Part shown: in pieces, positions 1-7,969 of the stretch
How positions within the stretch are numbered: position 1 is the stretch's first letter
Layout: the number at the start of each line of letters is the position of its first letter
NCBI RefSeq assembly: GCF_003997935.1
Contig: NZ_RZQL01000044.1
Coordinates: forward strand, 1 to 33,316
Direction of reading: 5' to 3'
DNA: 33,316 nucleotides
Source: Mesorhizobium sp. M7A.F.Ca.US.006.01.1.1
Lineage (GTDB): Bacteria > Pseudomonadota > Alphaproteobacteria > Rhizobiales > Rhizobiaceae
Translations under genes and position numbers: made by a program
The notes under the pieces: model-generated
Seen by the model: only the letters and a program-made list of their open reading frames with translations
Databases searched by the model: none
Told to the model about the DNA's origin: nothing

Positions 1-1
1 C

Positions 2-679
2 TACAAGGTTGGCGACGATATCGGCATGATGCCGATCATCGACGTTGCCAATGTCGCCTGTGGTTTTCATGCCTCCGATCCGGATCACATGCACGCCGCC
101 GTCCGCAGCGCCAAGGCGAGTGGCGTAAAGATCGGTGCCCACCCAGGCTTGCCCGACATTCAGGGTTTCGGCCGGCGCGAGATGCGGATGACCCGCGAAG
201 AAGTCAGGAACACCATCATTTACCAGGTGGGAGCCCTTGCCGGCTTCCTCAAGGCCGAGGGTGTGCAACTCCACCACATCAAGCCGCATGGCAGCCTCTA
301 CTTCATGGCCATGCAGCAGGAGGCAATCGCCCATGGCGTGTGCGACGCGGCAGAGGTTTTCGGCGTACCCCTCTTCGGCATGACGGGCACCCTGCATGAG
401 AAGATCTATCAAGAGCGCGGTATCCCATTCGTCGCCGAGTTCTATGCCGATCTCGACTACGATGCCTCCGGCAAGCTGATCTTGACACGCGTTCATGACG
501 CTAAGGACCCCGCAGAGATGGCCGAGCGGTGCGTACGCGCCATCAAAGAGGGCGAGGGCACGGCAGAGGACGGCAGTTTCTTCCCCGTACGCTGCGAAAC
601 CATTTGCGTGCATTCCGATACGCCGAACGCCATCGAAATAGCCAAGGCCGTGCGCACCGCAATCGCTCCCTGGCACTGA
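2..679 (+). CDS. pxpA: LamB/YcsF family protein, 5-oxoprolinase subunit A-like (5' end cut off)
   Basis: PxpA works with PxpB and PxpC in ATP-dependent opening of 5-oxoproline, and relatives may act on other cyclic amides. The reading frame is already open at the first bases (YKVGDDIG before the first Met). The true start therefore lies upstream of the window, probably about 15-20 codons away, because the family begins with an N-D-x-GES motif just before this point. Family motifs are clear: ANVACGFHASDP, GAHPGLPD, GFGRREM, HHIKPHGSLY and a C-terminal CVHSDTPNA. Length fits the usual 240-255 residues once the missing start is added. It is the first visible gene of a block with a biotin carrier, biotin carboxylase, pxpB and pxpC, so the product probably acts with those subunits. 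A second pxpA lies at 11463-12194 on the other strand. Confidence 0.93.
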   Translation, partial: YKVGDDIGMMPIIDVANVACGFHASDPDHMHAAVRSAKASGVKIGAHPGLPDIQGFGRREMRMTREEVRNTIIYQVGALAGFLKAEGVQLHHIKPHGSLYFMAMQQEAIAHGVCDAAEVFGVPLFGMTGTLHEKIYQERGIPFVAEFYADLDYDASGKLILTRVHDAKDPAEMAERCVRAIKEGEGTAEDGSFFPVRCETICVHSDTPNAIEIAKAVRTAIAPWH

Positions 680-688
680 ACTCGACCG

Positions 689-709
689 AACCCGCCCGCG
701 CGGGCGGTT
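689..709 (+). other. GC-rich palindrome in the pxpA-biotin carrier gap
   Basis: A perfect 16-base palindrome, CCGCCCGCGCGGGCGG (692-707), lies in the 66-base gap after pxpA. Flanking AA/TT bases could extend the stem around one bulged C. As RNA it could form a 6-bp stem with a GCGC loop. No U-tract follows, so it is not a standard terminator. It could be a partial attenuator, an mRNA-end stabiliser or a protein-binding dyad; the sequence alone does not decide. Confidence 0.5.
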
Positions 710-745
710 CCAAATTAGTCTGTCCGCAGTTTTCCGGAGCTTTTT

Positions 746-979
746 ATGGCCCAGATTCTTTCGCCTCTTCCCGGCACTTTTTATCGCAGCGCTTCGCCAG
801 ACCAGCCGCCCTACAAGGCGGATGGCGACGCGGTGTCCGCCGGAGACGTAATCGGTCTCATCGAAGTGATGAAGTCGTTCCACGAAGTGAGGGCCGAGAC
901 GGCCGGTACGAACATCCGCTTCCTTGCCGACAATGAGGACCCCATCATGGCCGGCGCACCTATTGCGGATCTCGACTGA
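746..979 (+). CDS. Small biotin carboxyl carrier protein (biotinyl domain only)
   Basis: This 77-residue protein is essentially one biotinyl/lipoyl domain. The motif IEVMKSF places the probable biotinylated lysine at residue 43; the canonical form is E-A-M-K-M. LPGTFYRS near the start and the central GDVIGLIE turn fit the biotinyl fold. It is far shorter than AccB of acetyl-CoA carboxylase (about 150 residues) and lacks the usual Ala/Pro-rich linker. Its partner is therefore probably the biotin carboxylase that follows in an ATGA overlap, with PxpB/PxpC as the carboxyltransferase. The ATG at 746 is preceded by CCGGAGC as a plausible ribosome site. It may be annotated as accB, but I do not think it serves fatty acid synthesis. 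Confidence 0.88.
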   Translation: MAQILSPLPGTFYRSASPDQPPYKADGDAVSAGDVIGLIEVMKSFHEVRAETAGTNIRFLADNEDPIMAGAPIADLD

Positions 980-2343
980 TGCTGAAAAAGCTTCTGGTTG
1001 CCAACCGGGGCGAGATAGCGGTCAGGATCATCCGGGCCGCGCAAGATTTGGGGATCGCCACCGTGGCGGTGTATTCGGCCGCAGACGCCGAGTCGCTCCA
1101 CGTCCAGCTTGCGGACGAAGCGGTCAACATCGGCCCACCAGCCGCAAAGAAGTCCTATCTCAATGTCGAAGCGATTCTGACGGCTGCCCGCGACACCGGT
1201 TGCGACAGCGTTCATCCAGGCTATGGGTTCCTTGCCGAGAATGCCGCGTTTGCCGACGCGGTCACAGGCGCTGGATTGGTCTTCGTCGGCCCGTCGGGAG
1301 ATGCAATCCGGATGATGGGAGACAAGGTCTCGGCGCGATCGGCCGCTGCCGCTGCAGGTGTCCCTGTGGTGCCTGGCTCGGCTGGTCGGGTCGAGGGCCT
1401 CAAGGCTGGCCACGAGGTGCTGGCCGCAACCGGTTTTCCGGTGATGATCAAGGCGGCGGCAGGCGGCGGCGGGCGGGGCATCCGCATCGCGAACTCGCTC
1501 GCCGAGTTCGAACAAGCCTTTCCTCAGGCCGAAGCAGAAGCCCTCGCCGCCTTTGGCGACGGTGGTCTCTACATGGAAAAGGTGATCGGCAAGGCCCGCC
1601 ATATCGAGGTGCAGGTGCTGGCAGACGGAAGCGATGCCATCCACTGCTACGAGCGGGAGTGCTCGCTGCAGCGGCGACGCCAAAAAGTTTGGGAGGAGGC
1701 GCCGTCGCGCGCACTTTCAGACAGGCTGCGCGAAGAGCTCTGCGCTTCGGCGGTCGCTTTGGCCAAGGCGGTCAAATACTCTGGTGCCGGCACGGTAGAG
1801 TATCTTTATGACGATGAAGCAGACCGCTTTTACTTCATCGAGATGAACACCCGTATCCAGGTCGAGCACCCGGTCACCGAAGCGATCACCGGCATCGACC
1901 TCGTTGCGGACATGCTTCGCATCGCCGGCGGCGAGAAGCTGCGGATTCGGCAAGGCGATGTCTCCGTCAAGGGGCATGCGATCGAAGTCCGGCTCAATGC
2001 CGAAGACCCGGCGAAGGAGTTCGCGCCATTCCCCGGGCAGGTGGCCGAGCTTCGCATTCCCGGCGGTCCGGGCGTACGCTTCGATTCGATGCTCTACCAA
2101 GGCTATCAAGTACCGCCCTTTTATGACTCGCTGCTTGCCAAGCTGATCGTGCATGCAGAGACGCGCGAGGCGGCGATAGTGCGCCTGATCCGCGCGCTCA
2201 ATGAGCTGAAGATCGGCGGGCTCAAGACCACCAAGCCGCTGTTTCTTGCGCTGGCCGCCGATCCGGCGGTGCGGGCGGGAGACGTGCATACCCGCTGGCT
2301 GGAAGGCTGGCTCATCGAAAACGCCGCAGCACTGGCGGGTTAA
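979..2343 (+). CDS. accC: Biotin carboxylase (AccC-like), pxp-associated
   Basis: The family carboxylates protein-bound biotin using ATP and bicarbonate. The 454-residue length is that of a stand-alone biotin carboxylase. Domains run in the usual order: N-terminal fold (LLVANRGEIAVRIIRA), ATP-grasp with the glycine loop GGGGRGIRI near residues 160-168, HIEVQVLADG, the active-site strand FIEMNTRIQVEHPVTE, and a C-terminal domain with the conserved GYQVPPFYDSLLAKLI. One oddity is that the usual RRHQKV reads RRRQKV, giving Arg at about residue 234 where E. coli AccC has His (His236 from memory). Urea carboxylases also vary at this position. The start overlaps the biotin carrier stop (ATGA). Context points to carboxylation of a urea- or lactam-like substrate via PxpB/PxpC, not acetyl-CoA. 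The product assignment is firm; the substrate is inferred. Confidence 0.93.
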   Translation: MLKKLLVANRGEIAVRIIRAAQDLGIATVAVYSAADAESLHVQLADEAVNIGPPAAKKSYLNVEAILTAARDTGCDSVHPGYGFLAENAAFADAVTGAGLVFVGPSGDAIRMMGDKVSARSAAAAAGVPVVPGSAGRVEGLKAGHEVLAATGFPVMIKAAAGGGGRGIRIANSLAEFEQAFPQAEAEALAAFGDGGLYMEKVIGKARHIEVQVLADGSDAIHCYERECSLQRRRQKVWEEAPSRALSDRLREELCASAVALAKAVKYSGAGTVEYLYDDEADRFYFIEMNTRIQVEHPVTEAITGIDLVADMLRIAGGEKLRIRQGDVSVKGHAIEVRLNAEDPAKEFAPFPGQVAELRIPGGPGVRFDSMLYQGYQVPPFYDSLLAKLIVHAETREAAIVRLIRALNELKIGGLKTTKPLFLALAADPAVRAGDVHTRWLEGWLIENAAALAG

Positions 2344-2353
2344 GGAGGGACCG

Positions 2354-3229
2354 ATGTCGATACGATTCAACTTCGGCGGTGACGAACATATCTTCGGCGA
2401 GGTGTCCGAAGAAATGTCGCTCACCTCCTTCTTTACCGGCCTTTCGATGACCAACGCGGTGCGTACGGCAGGCATCCGAGGCGTCACCGAGATCTGCCCA
2501 GCCAACGCCAGCTTCCAGATTCGCTTCAACCCCGACATCGTCAAGCCGCAGGATTTGCTCAGCGAACTGAAGTCGATGGAAGAGGCGGCCTCGAAGACGG
2601 ACCCGGTGCTGAAGACCCGGATCATCGAACTGCCGGTTTATTTCCAGGATCCATGGACGCGTGAAACCTGCTTGCGCTTCCGCGAGCGCCACCAGGACCC
2701 CTCCTCCACGGATCTTGAATATTCGGCACGCATCAATGGCTACGCCACGGTGGAAGAGTTTATCGCGGCCTATTCCGGCCAGCCCTGGTTCGTATCGATG
2801 GTCGGCTTCGTCGCCGGACTGCCCTTCCTGTACCAGATGGTTGAGCGCAAGAAACAAATTCAAGCGCCGAAATACTTGCGTCCACGCACCGACACTCCCA
2901 AGCTCACCATTGGCCATGGCGGCTGCTTTGCAGCGATCTATTCGGTACGCGGCGCTGGCGGCTACCAGATGTATGGCATAACCCCGGCCCCGATCTACGA
3001 CCCGACCAGGAAGGTGCGCTACCTCGCCGATGACATGTGCCTGTTCAAGCCAGGCGACATCGTCAAGTTCAAGGCCATTGGCCGCGATGACTACGACGCC
3101 ACGCTTGAGGAAATCGAAGCCAATCGGTGGCAGCCGACGGTTCGCGAGTGCACCTTCAGCCTGAAGGATTTCAACAGCGACATTTACGGCACCAATGCAA
3201 AGCTGATGGAGCTTATCAATGGCCGTTAA
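2354..3229 (+). CDS. pxpB: KipI/allophanate-hydrolase subunit 1 family, urea-carboxylase-like PxpB
   Basis: The ATG at 2354 is chosen because AAGGAGGG sits just upstream and the protein then begins cleanly; upstream in-frame codons lie inside the biotin carboxylase gene. The product is 291 residues, versus about 220 for ordinary PxpB. The core KipI signature is present: GFVAGLPFLYQM, then GGYQMYGITPAPIYDP and FKPGDIVKF. The middle section (LPVYFQDPWTRE, SARINGY, KYLRPRTDTP) resembles the equivalent domain of urea carboxylase, from memory of that family. It would form a carboxyltransferase with PxpC, taking CO2 from biotin. Alternatively it is simply the B subunit of a 5-oxoprolinase. It overlaps pxpC by 11 bases. 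Confidence 0.88.
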   Translation: MSIRFNFGGDEHIFGEVSEEMSLTSFFTGLSMTNAVRTAGIRGVTEICPANASFQIRFNPDIVKPQDLLSELKSMEEAASKTDPVLKTRIIELPVYFQDPWTRETCLRFRERHQDPSSTDLEYSARINGYATVEEFIAAYSGQPWFVSMVGFVAGLPFLYQMVERKKQIQAPKYLRPRTDTPKLTIGHGGCFAAIYSVRGAGGYQMYGITPAPIYDPTRKVRYLADDMCLFKPGDIVKFKAIGRDDYDATLEEIEANRWQPTVRECTFSLKDFNSDIYGTNAKLMELINGR

Positions 3230-4190
3230 GGTAATCTCTCCCGGCCTCTCCACTTCCGTGCAGGATCTTGGCCGACCAGGCCACTATCATGTCGGCATTC
3301 CAGAAGGCGGCGGCATGGACCGCTTTGCGACACGCATCGCAAACCTGCTTGTCGGCAACGACCCGGGTGCCGCGGTGCTCGAAGCCACTTTCATGGGCCC
3401 CGAACTCGAATTCACCCAATCCGCGGTCGTCGCCGTCACGGGTGGAGAGCTCCCACCCAAACTCAATGGGGAGGAACGGCCGACCTGGGAAAGTTTTCCG
3501 GTGAAGGCCGGTGACCGGCTTTCCTTCGGCTTCCTCAAGGGCGGCGCGCGCGCTTATCTGGCCGTCTCCGGCGGCATCGACGTACCCGTGGTTCTCGGTT
3601 CGCGCTCGACTTACATTCTGGGCGCACTCGGCGGCCATCAGGGCCGCACGCTGAAGGCGGGTGATGAGCTTCCTCTCGGCGAAGGTTCCGGCAAAGCCGG
3701 TCTTTCACTGCCTGCAAATCTGCGCCGTGCACGCAATAGTCCGGCGGAACTCAGAATGCTTCCCGGCATGTACTGGCATCGGATCACTGAAGCTGCCGGC
3801 AATCGGTTCTTTGAGGAAACCTGGAAGGTCGCACCCGAAGCCGACCGCATCGGCTATCGCTTCCGGGGCGGGACGCCACTGGAGTTCGTCGAGCGCGAGC
3901 AGCCTTTCGGTGCGGGCTCCGACCCCTCGAACATCGTCGATGCCTGCTATCCCTACGGATCTGTCCAGGTGCCGAGTGGCACGGAGCCGATCGTTCTTCA
4001 CCGGGACGCGGTTTCGGGTGGCGGGTACATGATGCTGGGCGTGGTGATATCGGCCGACATGGACCTTATCGCCCAACTCCAGCCGCACACCCCGGCGCGC
4101 TTCGTTCCGGTGACGCTGGAAGACGCGCTTGCCGCGCGAACCGAACAGCGCGCCGCGCTGGCGCGTGCTGAAGGGCATCTGGCCGGCTGA
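3219..4190 (+). CDS. pxpC: KipA/allophanate-hydrolase subunit 2 family, PxpC
   Basis: This 323-residue member of the KipA/AHS2 family partners PxpB in 5-oxoprolinase. The same fold is the second half of the carboxyltransferase domain of urea carboxylase. Clear signatures are VISPGLSTSVQDLGRPG at the start, GGGMDRFATRIANLLVGN, the GARAYLAVSGGIDVPVVLGSRST block near the middle, and SVQVPSGTEPIVLHRDA with GGGYMMLGVV towards the end. Length is normal for the family. The start codon lies inside the end of pxpB, which suggests translational coupling and 1:1 expression. Its stop codon lies in an 18-base palindrome. The importer genes begin 249 bases downstream. Confidence 0.92.
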   Translation: MAVKVISPGLSTSVQDLGRPGHYHVGIPEGGGMDRFATRIANLLVGNDPGAAVLEATFMGPELEFTQSAVVAVTGGELPPKLNGEERPTWESFPVKAGDRLSFGFLKGGARAYLAVSGGIDVPVVLGSRSTYILGALGGHQGRTLKAGDELPLGEGSGKAGLSLPANLRRARNSPAELRMLPGMYWHRITEAAGNRFFEETWKVAPEADRIGYRFRGGTPLEFVEREQPFGAGSDPSNIVDACYPYGSVQVPSGTEPIVLHRDAVSGGGYMMLGVVISADMDLIAQLQPHTPARFVPVTLEDALAARTEQRAALARAEGHLAG

Positions 4191-4200
4191 CGTCAGCCGG
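4183..4200 (+). other. Perfect 18-bp palindrome across the pxpC stop codon
   Basis: CCGGCTGACGTCAGCCGG is perfectly self-complementary and contains the pxpC TGA (4188-4190). As RNA it could fold with a 7-bp stem and an ACGT loop. No run of T follows, so it is a weak terminator at best. It may protect the 3' end of the upstream message or mark a regulator site. The rest of the 4201-4439 gap shows only a small hairpin near 4381-4400 (CTGGCC-GCAA-GGCCGG) and no convincing promoter. Confidence 0.5.
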
Positions 4201-4439
4201 GAAAATGCCGGCGGAGGAGCCGGAGGCGAGGAGATCGGCCGGCCAAAACCGACCGTGCGTGGCGGAAGACAAAATCCGGTGCGCGAAACGACAAGACGAC
4301 GCCGGGCAACGGCGTGAATTTGGCACCCGAGCAGTCCGCTAGAGACCGCCGGAACCGACAGGGGAAGACATTTGCAACGTGACTGGCCGCAAGGCCGGAT
4401 GCTTTGCGCCTTTCCGTCGGTAGAAAGAAGGAAAGGGTC

Positions 4440-5192
4440 ATGAGTCATCTGAGCGCGGAGAACGTCTCGGTATCGTTTGCGGGGCTGAAGGCCCTGTCAT
4501 CGGTAGACCTCCAAATTACGCCCGGCCGCATCAGTGGCCTCATCGGCCCGAATGGCGCTGGCAAGACCACGCTCGTCAACGTGCTGACCGGCTTCCAGGC
4601 ACCGACGGAAGGCACCATCAAGCTCGACGGGGCGGCACTCACGGGTCTCAAGCCGCATCAGGTCCGGCGGCGCGGCATCGCCCGCACCTTCCAGGGTGGG
4701 CGGCTCTTCCGCGACCTGCCTGTGCTGGACAATTTGGAGGTGACCGGCGTTGGCCTGGGAATGAGCCGGCGCGCTGCCATCGCCGAAGCGGAAGCGATGC
4801 TCGACTGGATAGGCATCGGTGCGCTGGGCACCCGCATCGCCGGAACGTTGCCATATACGGACGAGCGCCGCGTCGCCATTGGCCGCGCCCTGATGGGACG
4901 GCCCGCATACATCCTGCTCGACGAGCCCGCGGCTGGCATGAGCGCACTGGAGGCGCGGGAGCTTTCCGCCCTGATAAGACACATCGCCAGCGATCTCGGC
5001 TGCGGTGTCCTGCTCATCGAGCACAATGTCGGGCTGGTGCTCGGCCTTTGCCAGCATATCGTCGTGCTCGATTCCGGAGCGATCATCGAGGAAGGCCCGC
5101 CTGCCGCGATCCGCGACAGCGAGAAGGTGCGCCACGCCTATATGGGCACGGCCGCGAACACCGACCTGCCTGTGCTGGAGGTGATGGAATGA
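4440..5192 (+). CDS. livG: ABC transporter ATP-binding protein, LivG type
   Basis: This is the cytoplasmic ATPase of a branched-chain amino acid/amide (HAAT) type importer, 250 residues. The Walker A is GPNGAGKTT near residue 34, the Walker B is YILLDEPAAG, and the H-loop is LLIEHNV. The ARTFQGGRLF stretch is typical of LivG. The signature region reads LPYTDERRVAIGRAL; the weak signature is usual for LivG, where YG-x-Q is more common than LSGGQ. The ATG at 4440 is preceded by AAGGAAAGG, and upstream in-frame Met codons lack a site. The stop overlaps the start of livF (ATGA). All five importer components follow in order, so the system looks complete. Substrate is unknown; a cyclic amide or related amino compound is inferred from context. 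Confidence 0.93.
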   Translation: MSHLSAENVSVSFAGLKALSSVDLQITPGRISGLIGPNGAGKTTLVNVLTGFQAPTEGTIKLDGAALTGLKPHQVRRRGIARTFQGGRLFRDLPVLDNLEVTGVGLGMSRRAAIAEAEAMLDWIGIGALGTRIAGTLPYTDERRVAIGRALMGRPAYILLDEPAAGMSALEARELSALIRHIASDLGCGVLLIEHNVGLVLGLCQHIVVLDSGAIIEEGPPAAIRDSEKVRHAYMGTAANTDLPVLEVME

Positions 5193-5923
5193 GCCTGCTC
5201 GCCCTTTCCGATATCACCATCCGCTACAGCCGTCTCACGGCGGTCCGCAATGTCTCCTTCTCCATGGACGAGGGAGAAATCCTGTTCATCACCGGCCCGA
5301 ACGGAGCCGGGAAGTCTTCGCTGCTGCGCGCGATCGCCGGTGTTACGCCGGTGGCGGGCGGCCGGATCGACCTTGCAGGTCAGGAGATCACCGGCCAGGC
5401 GCCGGAGAACATCGCCCGGCTCGGATTCTCCATGGTGCCGGAGGGGCGCGATGTCTTCGGCTCGCTGACGACCGAAGAGAACCTTCTGGTCGGAACCGGC
5501 ATGCACGCCCGCGAACGCGGCTGGCGCAGCCGAGCGGCCGACGAACTCGAAGCCGTCTACGCAACCTTCCCGATGCTGAAAGAGAGGCGGCATGGGCAGG
5601 CGGGATTGCTGTCCGGCGGGCAGCAGCAAATGCTGGTCATCGGACGCGCGCTGATGACCAATCCGCGGCTTGTAGCCATCGACGAGCCTTCACTTGGCCT
5701 CGCCCCCAACATCAACGACCAGGTCTACGAGCGGCTGATCGCGCTGCGTGCGCAGCGCCAGCTCACGCTCTTGATCGTTGAGCAGAGCTCGGCCCGCGCG
5801 ATGATGGTGGGCGGGCGGATGATCCTGATGCGTGGCGGACAGATCGTGCTCGATGGCGATGCGCGGACGCTCGGCAATGGCGAGGCGATCCAGGCTGCCT
5901 ATTTCGGCTACGAGGACCACTGA
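5189..5923 (+). CDS. livF: ABC transporter ATP-binding protein, LivF type
   Basis: This is the second ATPase of the HAAT importer, 244 residues. It shows Walker A GPNGAGKSS, the typical LivF phrase MVPEGRDVFGSLTTEENL, a full ABC signature LLSGGQQQML, Walker B LVAIDEPSLGLAP, and the H-loop in LLIVEQS (His replaced by Gln-Ser context, as is common in LivF). The start was set at 5189, where ATG overlaps the livG stop, rather than at upstream codons that lie within livG. It is followed after one base by livH. Confidence 0.93.
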   Translation: MSLLALSDITIRYSRLTAVRNVSFSMDEGEILFITGPNGAGKSSLLRAIAGVTPVAGGRIDLAGQEITGQAPENIARLGFSMVPEGRDVFGSLTTEENLLVGTGMHARERGWRSRAADELEAVYATFPMLKERRHGQAGLLSGGQQQMLVIGRALMTNPRLVAIDEPSLGLAPNINDQVYERLIALRAQRQLTLLIVEQSSARAMMVGGRMILMRGGQIVLDGDARTLGNGEAIQAAYFGYEDH

Positions 5924-5924
5924 G

Positions 5925-6830
5925 ATGCTCCAGATCCTGTTCGACGCACTCTCGCTTGGTTCGCTCTACGCGCTGGGCGCGCTTGGCATTGCCCTCATCT
6001 TCGGCGTGATGCGGCTGGTGAACTTCGCGCATGGCGACGTCATCGCCTTCTGCGTCTTCGCGCTGCTGTGGCCGTCAACCGACGCCATGGCCATCGTCTT
6101 CGCCGGCCAATTGCCGTGGTATCTGCTGGTCCCCTTCGTCCTCCTCTGCGGGGCCGGGCTGTCGGTGCTGTGCGAAATCGTCGTCTTCAGGCGGTTCCGC
6201 CAGGCAAATCCGGCAACCATGATGATCGCCTCCTTCGCGCTCGGTTTCGTCATTCGCTATTTCCTGCTCATGCTTTTCTCCAGTCGGCCGAAATCGATCT
6301 CGCTGCTGCCCGAACTGTCCCAGCCGGTGGAGATCCTTGGTGCCCGGCTTCCCCTCCTCCAGCTCATAACGATCGTCGCCACGATGGTCATCCTGATCGG
6401 CCTGACGCTGTTCCTGCGTCAAACCCGCTTCGGCCTGGAGATGCGGGCGGCGGCCGAGAACTTCTCGATGGCCCGCATGCTGGGTGTACGAGCGAACCGG
6501 GTCATCATGGGCGCGTTCGCCCTCTCCGGCGCGTTGGCCGCCGCCATTGCACTGATCTTTGGCGCCCAGACAGGCACGCTGGACATCCAGATGGGCGCCT
6601 CGATCATGTTGATGGCCTTCATCGCCACCGTCATTGGCGGCCTCGGCAGCCTTGGGGGGGCCGTGCTCGCCGGCTTCCTGCTGGGTGCCGCCTCGGTGAT
6701 CATGCAGGTCATGCTGCCCATCGACGCCCGGCCATTCCGTGATGCCTTTGTCTACGGAGCGGTCATCCTCGTCCTCCTCTTCCGCCCACAGGGACTTATT
6801 GCCGCGCGCGGCACCAAGGAAAGGGTCTGA
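5925..6830 (+). CDS. livH: ABC transporter permease, LivH type
   Basis: This is an inner-membrane permease of the HAAT importer, 301 residues and highly hydrophobic with about eight predicted membrane segments. It begins LQILFDALSLGSLYALGALGIALIFG, and the phrase RLVNFAHGD is diagnostic of LivH. The cytoplasmic loop MRAAAENFSMARMLGV contacts the ATPases, and TVIGGLGSLGGAVLAG is the conserved late loop. The ATG at 5925 follows the livF stop by one base. A G7 run (6654-6660) lies within the GSLGG codons. Confidence 0.93.
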   Translation: MLQILFDALSLGSLYALGALGIALIFGVMRLVNFAHGDVIAFCVFALLWPSTDAMAIVFAGQLPWYLLVPFVLLCGAGLSVLCEIVVFRRFRQANPATMMIASFALGFVIRYFLLMLFSSRPKSISLLPELSQPVEILGARLPLLQLITIVATMVILIGLTLFLRQTRFGLEMRAAAENFSMARMLGVRANRVIMGAFALSGALAAAIALIFGAQTGTLDIQMGASIMLMAFIATVIGGLGSLGGAVLAGFLLGAASVIMQVMLPIDARPFRDAFVYGAVILVLLFRPQGLIAARGTKERV

Positions 6831-6834
6831 TTTC

Positions 6835-7926
6835 ATGGGTGTCGCCGCCTCCCTCACCAACTCTACCGCTGCCGGTGCCCCGGCTGCCGAGCGAAAGCCC
6901 GCCCGCTTCGCGCTTGCCCGCCGCACAATCCTGACGCCGGTCCTGCTTTCTCTGCTGCTGCTGGCCATCGCGCTGATCACGGTGATGACCGGATCGCGGC
7001 CCTTCAACCAGACGGTGATCGACGTGTTCGTCCGTGTCATCCTCGTCGTGGGCCTATACATCTTTATCGGAAATTCGGGCGTTCTCAGCTTCGGGCATAT
7101 CGGCTTCACCTGCCTTGGCGCCTACGCGGCCGCGTGGCTCACCATCAATCCGATGATGAAACGCGGCTCGCTGCCGGGACTGCCCGAATGGCTGCTGGCG
7201 ACCCGATTGCCGTACTGGCAATCGGCCGTGCTGGCGGCATTGTTCGCCGCCCTCGCCGCTCTCATCTTCGGGCGGGTGCTGATGCGATTATCGGGCATCG
7301 CGGCTTCGATCGCGACCTTCGCGATGCTCGCCATGATCAACACAATTTATTCCAACTGGGAGAGCGTGACCGGAGCGACCTCATCGGTCGTCGGCATTCC
7401 GATCGTGCGCGTGATCTGGCCGTATCTCATCGGCGCCGTGGTCGCAATCTTCATCGCCTGGGCGCACGCGATCTCCCGGTCCGGCCTGGCCCTTCGTGCT
7501 GCCCGCGACGAGCCCACCGCCGCCGCGGCTTCCGGTATAGACATTCCCAGGGAAAGACTGGTGGCGTTCGTCGTATCGGGCGCGGTGATGGGGCTGGGCG
7601 GTGCGCTCATGGCTCATTCCATCGGCGTGGTCACACCCGATACATTCTATCTCGGTCTCACCTTCATCACCCTTTCCATGCTCGTCGTCGGCGGCATGGG
7701 CAGCCTTTCGGGGGGGGTGGTGGGTGTCGTCCTGCTGTCCGCCCTCATCCAGGCGCTGCGCTGGCTGGAGGCAGGCGTATCGCTCGGCGAGTCCACTTTC
7801 GCCCTCCCGAAAGGGGTTCAGGAAATAGCCCTCGGCGTCATCATGATCGTGATCCTCGCGCTTCGCCCATCCGGACTCATGGGCAACCGCGAACTCACCT
7901 TACCTCGCAGCAGTCGCAACAAGTGA
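6835..7926 (+). CDS. livM: ABC transporter permease, LivM type
   Basis: This is the second permease, 363 residues. A polar N-terminal stretch of about 35 residues rich in Ala, Thr and Arg precedes the first membrane segment, and the rest is hydrophobic with about nine segments. The LivM signatures are GNSGVLSFGHIGFTCLGAYAAAWLT, the ATPase-contact loop LRAARDEPTAAAASGID, and the late loop VVGGMGSLSGGVVGVVLL. The ATG at 6835 lies four bases after the livH stop. A G8 run (7710-7717) falls in the codons of the GSLSGG loop, the position equivalent to the G7 run in livH. Confidence 0.92.
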   Translation: MGVAASLTNSTAAGAPAAERKPARFALARRTILTPVLLSLLLLAIALITVMTGSRPFNQTVIDVFVRVILVVGLYIFIGNSGVLSFGHIGFTCLGAYAAAWLTINPMMKRGSLPGLPEWLLATRLPYWQSAVLAALFAALAALIFGRVLMRLSGIAASIATFAMLAMINTIYSNWESVTGATSSVVGIPIVRVIWPYLIGAVVAIFIAWAHAISRSGLALRAARDEPTAAAASGIDIPRERLVAFVVSGAVMGLGGALMAHSIGVVTPDTFYLGLTFITLSMLVVGGMGSLSGGVVGVVLLSALIQALRWLEAGVSLGESTFALPKGVQEIALGVIMIVILALRPSGLMGNRELTLPRSSRNK

Positions 7927-7969
7927 CCGGCGGCACAAGCCCGACCGGAAAACAAAAAAGGAGACGTGC

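Noticed and set aside
746..2343. Acetyl-CoA carboxylase AccB-AccC for fatty acid synthesis
   Set aside because: The carrier is only 77 residues, the genes lie between pxpA and pxpB, and the carboxylase has an unusual active-site residue; a dedicated catabolic role fits better.
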